From NCBI GenBank assembly GCA_000434935.1, contig FR882198.1:81928-100095 (forward strand): DNA of 18,168 nt, written 5' to 3'. Below, piece by piece: positions 14,035 to 18,168 of this stretch. The DNA comes from Bacteroides sp. CAG:709. GTDB taxonomy: Bacteria; Bacteroidota; Bacteroidia; Bacteroidales; UBA932. The position numbers and the translations under genes are program-made. The notes below the pieces were generated by a model that was not told the origin of the DNA, did not search any database, and worked only from the letters and a program-made list of their open reading frames with translations. The number at the start of each line of letters is the position of its first letter. The first letter of the stretch is position 1.

Positions 14035-14081
14035 TATGTTATTTAATTTCTTACGTTTCCAATGTTTTACCTTCGTTCGGG
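14035..14081. repeat. 47-base direct repeat, copy 2 (truA side)
   Basis: Second exact copy, ending 15 bases before the -7 box of the truA promoter. The similarity extends weakly to the left (both copies are preceded by TCATCTAT, with a 5-base difference), which suggests a segmental duplication followed by small changes. An ATG inside it (14062) opens a frame into truA but lies upstream of the promoter. Confidence 0.88.
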
Positions 14082-14096
14082 GTTGGAGGATTTCAT

Positions 14097-14105
14097 TATA
14101 TTTGC
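14097..14105 (+). promoter_or_regulatory. truA promoter, -7 box TATATTTGC
   Basis: TATATTTGC matches the Bacteroidota -7 consensus exactly. Transcription would begin near 14111, about 23 bases before the truA ATG at 14134. The -33 region is not a clear TTTG. Confidence 0.55.
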
Positions 14106-14133
14106 GGATAATTTAGTTTATAACTATCCGACA

Positions 14134-14934
14134 ATGAAATATCGCTTACGCCTGTCATATAACGGTTCCGCCTTTTCGGGCTGGCAAATTCAGCCGAACG
14201 CCCCCTCCGTCCAGGAATGTATTCAACATGTTCTGAGCATTCTCCTGAACGAGGAAATCACGGTTACAGGTGCCGGACGGACTGATACTAAAGTTAATGC
14301 GATAAATTATGTCGCACACTTCGCAACGACGTCGTCTGAAGCAGTCAAAACCGATTGGCTTAGCTACAAATTAAATGCCATGTTACCGAAAGGAATAACC
14401 ATCCACGAGGTAGCCTGCGCCGATGAAAACTTCCATGCAAGGTTCGATGCGAGAAGCCGGGAATATAAGTACTTTCTACACAGGAAGAAAGACCCTTTCG
14501 TAGAACAATTTTCTTATTTCTGCCCGTTCAACCTGAATATTGATGCGATGAACAAAGCCGCTGCTTTTCTGCCGGGCACGCATGATTTCCGGTGCTTCGA
14601 AAAAATCGGAGGCAACAACAAGACATCCATCTGCACGATAACGGATGCCCGATGGGAAATCTGGACTCCCGACCATGTCCGGATGATGGGCTACCCATGC
14701 TCCGAGGGCGACTATCTCGTGTTCACCGTCAAGGCAGACCGTTTTCTCAGGAACATGGTGCGCGCAATAGTCGGGACAATGCTGGATGTCGGCCGCGGCA
14801 AACATTCCCCCGAATGGGTTCAGGAACTGATAGATACCGGCACCCGTTCAGATGCCGGACAATCCGTCCCGGGACACGCGCTGTTCCTTTCCAATGTCGA
14901 GTACGGCGATTGTCGGGACGCGGCCACGCCATAA
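14134..14934 (+). CDS. truA: tRNA pseudouridine synthase A
   Basis: 266-residue cytosolic enzyme that converts uridines 38-40 of the tRNA anticodon stem to pseudouridine. The start at ATG 14134 gives MKYRLRLSYNGSAFSGWQIQ, the usual TruA N-terminus. The longer frame from 14062 would begin upstream of the -7 box at 14097 and inside a direct repeat, so it is rejected. The catalytic aspartate is D51 in GAGRTDTKVNA. Further family motifs are FHARFDARSREYKYFLHRK, SIPTYP-region equivalents in the middle, and FLRNMVRAIVGTMLDVGRG near the C-terminus. The catalytic loop departs slightly from the common RTDAGVHA form (K for G, N for H), but the Arg, Thr and Asp are present. The gene is monocistronic and convergent with the fumarase. 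Confidence 0.95.
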   Translation: MKYRLRLSYNGSAFSGWQIQPNAPSVQECIQHVLSILLNEEITVTGAGRTDTKVNAINYVAHFATTSSEAVKTDWLSYKLNAMLPKGITIHEVACADENFHARFDARSREYKYFLHRKKDPFVEQFSYFCPFNLNIDAMNKAAAFLPGTHDFRCFEKIGGNNKTSICTITDARWEIWTPDHVRMMGYPCSEGDYLVFTVKADRFLRNMVRAIVGTMLDVGRGKHSPEWVQELIDTGTRSDAGQSVPGHALFLSNVEYGDCRDAATP

Positions 14935-14965
14935 TTTTGGAGGCGTTGATTTTCAACTAGTTACA

Positions 14966-15018
14966 AAACAGAGCGTGGAAACGCAGCCTTTTTTTGGCCA
15001 CGTTTCCACGCTCTGTTT
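14966..15018. terminator. 18-bp perfect hairpin between convergent truA and fumarase genes
   Basis: AAACAGAGCGTGGAAACG (14966-14983) pairs perfectly with 15001-15018 across a 17-base loop that contains seven consecutive T residues. It lies 31 bases after truA. Position suggests a bidirectional terminator. Flanking T tracts outside the stem are short on both strands, so it could instead be a stabilising 3' hairpin. Confidence 0.6.
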
Positions 15019-15049
15019 AGAATGATATCTGATTATCAATCAGTTACGA

Positions 15050-15148
15050 AATCCACCGTGGCCGCGTCCCGCCGGTATTGGGGTAACCCTGGAGACGCTC
15101 ATCGGCGAAGTGGCGCCGGACAGTACCGGCCACCACGGAGACACGCAC
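15050..15148. other. GC-rich structured intergenic segment after the fumarase gene
   Basis: Unlike the AT-rich gaps elsewhere, this stretch is GC-rich. It contains nested inverted repeats: GCCGGTA (15071-15077) with TACCGGC (15124-15130), and CCGTGGCCG (15056-15064) with CGGCCA..CGG (15127-15138) across a 3-base bulge. The frame after the fumarase TAG stays open for 34 codons to a TAA at 15046-15044. I recognise neither the RNA fold nor the peptide. Confidence 0.4.
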
Positions 15149-16765
15149 CTAGATACCGTACTGCTTGAAGAAATCATTGCCCTTGTCATCCACGAGAATG
15201 AATGCAGGGAAGTTCTCGACACGGATTTTCCAGATAGCCTCCATTCCGAGGTCAGGATACTCTACGCACTCGATTGACTTGATGCTTTCGTAAGAGAGCA
15301 CTGCTGCAGGACCGCCGATGGAACCGAGGTAGAAGCCGCCATGTTTCTTGCAGGCGTCTGTAACCTGCTGTGTACGGTTACCTTTGGCAATCATCACCAT
15401 GCTGCCGCCATGAGACTGGAAGAGATCCACGTAAGGATCCATACGGTTGGCTGTGGTAGGGCCCATTGAACCGCAAGGCAATCCTTCCGGAGTCTTGGCA
15501 GGACCTGCATAGAATACAGGATGATCCTTGAAATACTGAGGAAGATCCTCACCATTGTCCAGACGCTCCTTCAGGCGGGCGTGAGCGATGTCACGTGCCA
15601 CGATGATGGTGCCGTTCAAGCTCAGGCGTGTGGAAACAGGGTATTTGGTGAGTTCTTTAAGTACCTCAGTCATAGGCTGATCCAGGTCTATCTTCACTGC
15701 ATCGCCTTCACCTGCCTCACGGAGTTCTGCAGGAATGAGACGTCCCGGATTGTCATCGAGTTTCTCAATCCATACACCATCCTTATTGATCTTCGCCTTG
15801 ATGTTGCGGTCAGCAGAGCAGCTTACGCCAAGTCCGATAGGGCAGCTTGCACCGTGGCGTGGAAGACGGATGATGCGGATATCGTGAGCGAAATATTTTC
15901 CGCCGAACTGCGCACCGAGACCGATCTTGTATGCCTCTTCGAGTACCTGCTTCTCAAGTTCCACATCACGGAAAGCGCGTCCGGTTTCATCACCTGTCGT
16001 AGGCAATGCATCATAATAATGCGTGGAAGCGAGTTTCACGGTGAGGAGGTTCTTCTCTGCTGAAGTACCGCCGATTACGAATGCGATATGGTATGGAGGA
16101 CATGCAGCCGTACCGAGGGTCTTCATCTTCTCCACGAGGAACGGAACGAGTGTAGCCGGGTTCAGCACAGCCTTGGTCATCTGATAGAGATATGTCTTGT
16201 TGGCCGAGCCGCCGCCCTTTACGACACAGAGGAATTTATATTCCATGCCTTCCTCTGCCTCGATGTCGATCTGAGCAGGGAGATTGCACTTGGTATTGAC
16301 CTCCTTGTACATTGTAAGAGGAGCATTCTGGCTATAACGGAGATTTTCCTCGGTATAGGTCTTGAACACACCTTTAGAGAGTGCCTCCGCATCGTCGAAA
16401 CCGGTCCAGACCTGCTGGCCTTTTTCACCATGGATAATGGCGGTACCGGTGTCCTGGCAGAACGGAAGCTGGCCTTTCGCTGAAACTTCAGCATTGCGAA
16501 GGAAACGCAGAGCCACATATTTGTCATTTGAAGATGCCTCAGGGTCGCTGAGAATCTTGGCTACCTGCTCATTGTGTGCAGGACGAAGGAGGAAGTTCAC
16601 GTCGCGGAACGCGGCATTGGCAAGCATCGTAAGAGCCTCAGGCTCAACTTTCAACATGTCATGTCCTTCAAAATTGCCTACTGACACGTATTTGTCGGTC
16701 AGACGGTAATACTCGGTAGTGTCTTCTCCGAGCTGAAACATTGGAGCGTATTTAAATTCTACCAT
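15149..16765 (-). CDS. fumA: Class I fumarate hydratase (4Fe-4S, oxygen-labile type)
   Basis: 538 residues from ATG 16765. Catalyses reversible hydration of fumarate to malate, in the cytosol, as part of the reductive branch to succinate or of the TCA cycle. It is close to E. coli FumA/FumB throughout: RPAHNEQVAKILSDPEAS, then cluster cysteines C103 in PFCQDTGTAI, C222 in AACPPYH and C308 in HGASCPIG. The C-terminal beta domain carries SLNGTIIVARDIAHA, AGPAKTPEG and AKGNRTQQVTDACKKHGG. The 4Fe-4S cluster is expected to be oxygen sensitive. An in-frame upstream ATG (16807) would add 14 Asn-rich residues encoded by very AT-rich DNA. The later start matches the family N-terminus (FKYAPMFQLGEDTTEYY), so it is preferred. 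The gene follows prfB on the same strand after a 119-base gap. Confidence 0.95.
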   Translation of the reverse strand: MVEFKYAPMFQLGEDTTEYYRLTDKYVSVGNFEGHDMLKVEPEALTMLANAAFRDVNFLLRPAHNEQVAKILSDPEASSNDKYVALRFLRNAEVSAKGQLPFCQDTGTAIIHGEKGQQVWTGFDDAEALSKGVFKTYTEENLRYSQNAPLTMYKEVNTKCNLPAQIDIEAEEGMEYKFLCVVKGGGSANKTYLYQMTKAVLNPATLVPFLVEKMKTLGTAACPPYHIAFVIGGTSAEKNLLTVKLASTHYYDALPTTGDETGRAFRDVELEKQVLEEAYKIGLGAQFGGKYFAHDIRIIRLPRHGASCPIGLGVSCSADRNIKAKINKDGVWIEKLDDNPGRLIPAELREAGEGDAVKIDLDQPMTEVLKELTKYPVSTRLSLNGTIIVARDIAHARLKERLDNGEDLPQYFKDHPVFYAGPAKTPEGLPCGSMGPTTANRMDPYVDLFQSHGGSMVMIAKGNRTQQVTDACKKHGGFYLGSIGGPAAVLSYESIKSIECVEYPDLGMEAIWKIRVENFPAFILVDDKGNDFFKQYGI

Positions 16766-16806
16766 GTCGTTAAATGTTATGTTATTATAATTATTATATC
16801 CTCTCA

Positions 16807-16863
16807 TTATTCACCTTTCTCGCTCGCTAGTCGACGGCCCGCATACTCTTCAACGGGTCTCAT
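16807..16863 (-). CDS. Possible 18-residue small ORF between prfB and the fumarase gene
   Basis: ATG at 16863 opens MRPVEEYAGRRLASEKGE and then TAA, which overlaps by one base the upstream-most fumarase ATG (TAATG at 16809-16805). It is in the same frame as prfB, so it also forms the end of a 25-codon extension beyond the prfB TAG stop. The composition resembles coding DNA more than the AT-rich sequence after it. I recognise no homologue, and it may be fortuitous. Confidence 0.2.
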   Translation of the reverse strand: MRPVEEYAGRRLASEKGE

Positions 16864-16884
16864 CGAAACTTCGGCGAGTCGGCG

Positions 16885-18033
16885 CTAATCAATATCTTCC
16901 ACAGGGCCGGACTCGGCACCGCCTCCCTGCTGCATAAGGTACGCTTTCATAAATCCGTCCAGGTCTCCGTCCAGAACTCCCTGGGTGTCAGCGGTGGAAA
17001 GACCAGTGCGCAAATCCTTCACCATCTTGTAAGGATGCAGGACATAAGACCGGATCTGCGAGCCCCACTCGATTCTCTTCTTGCTGCCCTCCAGTTCCGC
17101 CTGCTTCTCCTGACGTTTTTTCAGTTCAATGTCGTACAGTCGCGAGCGCAAGATACGGAGCGCATTCTGCCTGTTGTCCTGCTGCGACCGCGTCTCGGTA
17201 TTCTCGACCATGATCCCCGTAGGAATATGACGCACACGCACGCCCGTCTCCACCTTGTTCACGTTCTGTCCGCCGTGCCCGCCGGAGCGGAAGGTATCCC
17301 ATTCGAGATCCGAAGGATTTATTTCAATGTTGATGGTATCATCGACAAGCGGATAGACGAAAACCGATGAAAAAGTCGTCTGGCGCTTTCCCTGTGCATT
17401 GAACGGAGATATGCGCACAAGCCTGTGCACGCCGTTTTCCGCCTTCAGATAACCGAATGCGTAATCACCGTCCACCTGAATCGTGACAGATTTGATTCCC
17501 ACCTCGTCACCTTCCATGAGGTCCGTGACCGTGGTCTTGTAGCCATTACGCTCGCACCAGCGCATATACATACGCATGAGCATGGCGGACCAGTCGTTCG
17601 CCTCAGTACCGCCGGCACCGGAATTGATCGTCAGAATCGCACCGAGATTGTCACCCTCATCACCGAGCATATTCTTCAGCTCCAAAGCTTCCACGGCCTT
17701 TTCTGCCTCTGAATACGCAGCCTCGAGTTCTTGCACCTCGTCCGACTCGGCCGCTTCATCCTCTGTCCCGTCCATACTCGCTTCGGCAAATTCATACAGC
17801 ACATCCAGGTCGTCTGTCAATGTAGATGCCTTGTCGAAGTCCGTAACCCAGATTTTCACGGCATTCATATTCTTCATGAACGTCTCGGCCGCCTTGGGGT
17901 CGCTCCAGAAATCAGGCGCTTCCGTCTGTTTCTGAAGTTCTCCGACCTTCTTGCGCTTGGACTCGATGTCGAGACATTCTTTCAATGTCCCGAGACGTCC
18001 GTGAAGTTCCTTTATCTGTTCTTGAGTTATCAT
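16885..18033 (-). CDS. prfB: Peptide chain release factor 2
   Basis: 382-residue cytosolic factor that releases nascent chains at UGA and UAA. The codon-recognition tripeptide SPF is present in RLVRISPFNAQGKRQ and the catalytic GGQ in SGGHGGQNVNKVETGVR. The N-terminal helical domain spans roughly residues 1-110 (MITQEQIKELHGRLGTL onward). ATG 18033 is chosen; the TTG three bases upstream (18036) is less likely, and MIT- is the start I remember from related Bacteroidales. The region around codon 22, which in many bacteria holds an in-frame UGA and a programmed +1 frameshift, here reads straight through as CTC GAC ATC, so expression is not autoregulated that way. The stop is TAG, an RF1 codon. 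A -7 box lies almost on the start codon. Confidence 0.96.
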   Translation of the reverse strand: MITQEQIKELHGRLGTLKECLDIESKRKKVGELQKQTEAPDFWSDPKAAETFMKNMNAVKIWVTDFDKASTLTDDLDVLYEFAEASMDGTEDEAAESDEVQELEAAYSEAEKAVEALELKNMLGDEGDNLGAILTINSGAGGTEANDWSAMLMRMYMRWCERNGYKTTVTDLMEGDEVGIKSVTIQVDGDYAFGYLKAENGVHRLVRISPFNAQGKRQTTFSSVFVYPLVDDTINIEINPSDLEWDTFRSGGHGGQNVNKVETGVRVRHIPTGIMVENTETRSQQDNRQNALRILRSRLYDIELKKRQEKQAELEGSKKRIEWGSQIRSYVLHPYKMVKDLRTGLSTADTQGVLDGDLDGFMKAYLMQQGGGAESGPVEDID

Positions 18034-18039
18034 CAACCC

Positions 18040-18048
18040 GCAAATTTA
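18040..18048 (-). promoter_or_regulatory. Putative prfB -7 box TAAATTTGC
   Basis: Minus-strand 18048-18040 reads TAAATTTGC, fitting TAnnTTTG. It ends about 7 bases before the prfB ATG, so a transcript from it would have essentially no leader. It lies just after the upstream gene's stop (18057). It may be a real promoter giving leaderless mRNA or a chance match. Confidence 0.35.
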
Positions 18049-18056
18049 GCAATAAT

Positions 18057-18168
18057 TTAATATCCTCTTGTAATCTTGAGGACCCTGTCAGGGTAATTGG
18101 TGATGATGGCCTCCACGTGGAGATCCAGTATTCTCCTGATGTCAGCCTCATTGTCCACTGTCCAAGGC
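18057..18168 (-). CDS. C-terminal end of a glycerophosphodiester phosphodiesterase-like protein
   Basis: Only the last 37 codons are in the window, ending at TAA (18059-18057). They read PWTVDNEADIRRILDLHVEA then IITNYPDRVLKI. This matches the conserved end of the GDPD TIM barrel, where a W-T-V-(N)-(D/E) segment is followed by a helix and the I-I-T-(D/N)-x-P-D strand. The family hydrolyses glycerophosphodiesters to glycerol-3-phosphate and an alcohol. The catalytic His and Glu residues lie outside the window, so activity cannot be judged. The stop is 23 bases before prfB on the same strand, so the two may be cotranscribed. Confidence 0.75.
   Translation of the reverse strand, partial: PWTVDNEADIRRILDLHVEAIITNYPDRVLKITRGY

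Noticed and set aside
14062..14133. 24-residue N-terminal extension of TruA
   Set aside because: Its ATG lies inside the 47-base repeat and upstream of the -7 box at 14097; the protein from 14134 already has the normal TruA start.
16766..16807. 14-residue Asn-rich N-terminal extension of the fumarase
   Set aside because: Encoded by very AT-rich leader-like DNA, and the family N-terminus begins at the ATG at 16765.

Overview
This window looks like a Bacteroidales (Bacteroidota) chromosome of roughly balanced base composition. The evidence is a complete moxR-bat operon of the Bacteroides type, a secreted family GH2 beta-galactosidase, and AT-rich intergenic regions carrying TAnnTTTG elements (the Bacteroidota -7 promoter box) without clear Shine-Dalgarno sequences. 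I cannot name a genus. There is no rRNA, tRNA, CRISPR array, transposase or phage gene; most of the window is ordinary core genome.

Layout. Positions 1-1276 (-) hold glyA, cut only at its extreme C-terminus. A 326-base gap (1277-1602) contains two divergent -7 boxes and a 160-base near-perfectly centred imperfect palindrome. A small SPOUT/TrmH-family RNA methyltransferase follows (1603-2136, +). It converges on a GH2 beta-galactosidase (5492-2208, -), whose intrinsic terminator lies in the 3' end of the methyltransferase gene.

Positions 13863-5540 (-) form one tightly packed operon in the order moxR, DUF58 protein, anchored DUF4381-like protein, batA, batB, batC, batD/batE. Neighbouring genes overlap or lie within 18 bases of each other. 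The beta-galactosidase starts only 47 bases after the last bat gene and may share the transcript. Family knowledge suggests that the MoxR AAA+ ATPase acts with the von Willebrand A (VWA) domain proteins (DUF58, BatA, BatB) and the TPR/BatD/BatE partners as an envelope-associated chaperone-like assembly, historically linked to aerotolerance in Bacteroides. The notable local feature is that BatD and BatE are one 877-residue polypeptide, with a BatE-type signal peptide retained inside it.

Upstream of moxR a 270-base gap carries two exact 47-base direct repeats. One abuts the moxR start and the other abuts the truA promoter; between them is a GC-rich hairpin that resembles the sequence after the methyltransferase. 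truA (14134-14934, +) and a class I fumarase (16765-15149, -) converge on an 18-bp perfect hairpin. prfB (18033-16885, -) encodes release factor 2 without the usual programmed frameshift. The right edge holds the last 37 codons of a glycerophosphodiester phosphodiesterase-like gene (-).

The strongest candidates for something undescribed are the BatD-BatE polyprotein, the palindromic element at 1395-1554, the duplicated operon leader at 13865-14081, and the dispersed intergenic hairpin motif. Most of the long opposite-strand open frames are shadows of these genes.
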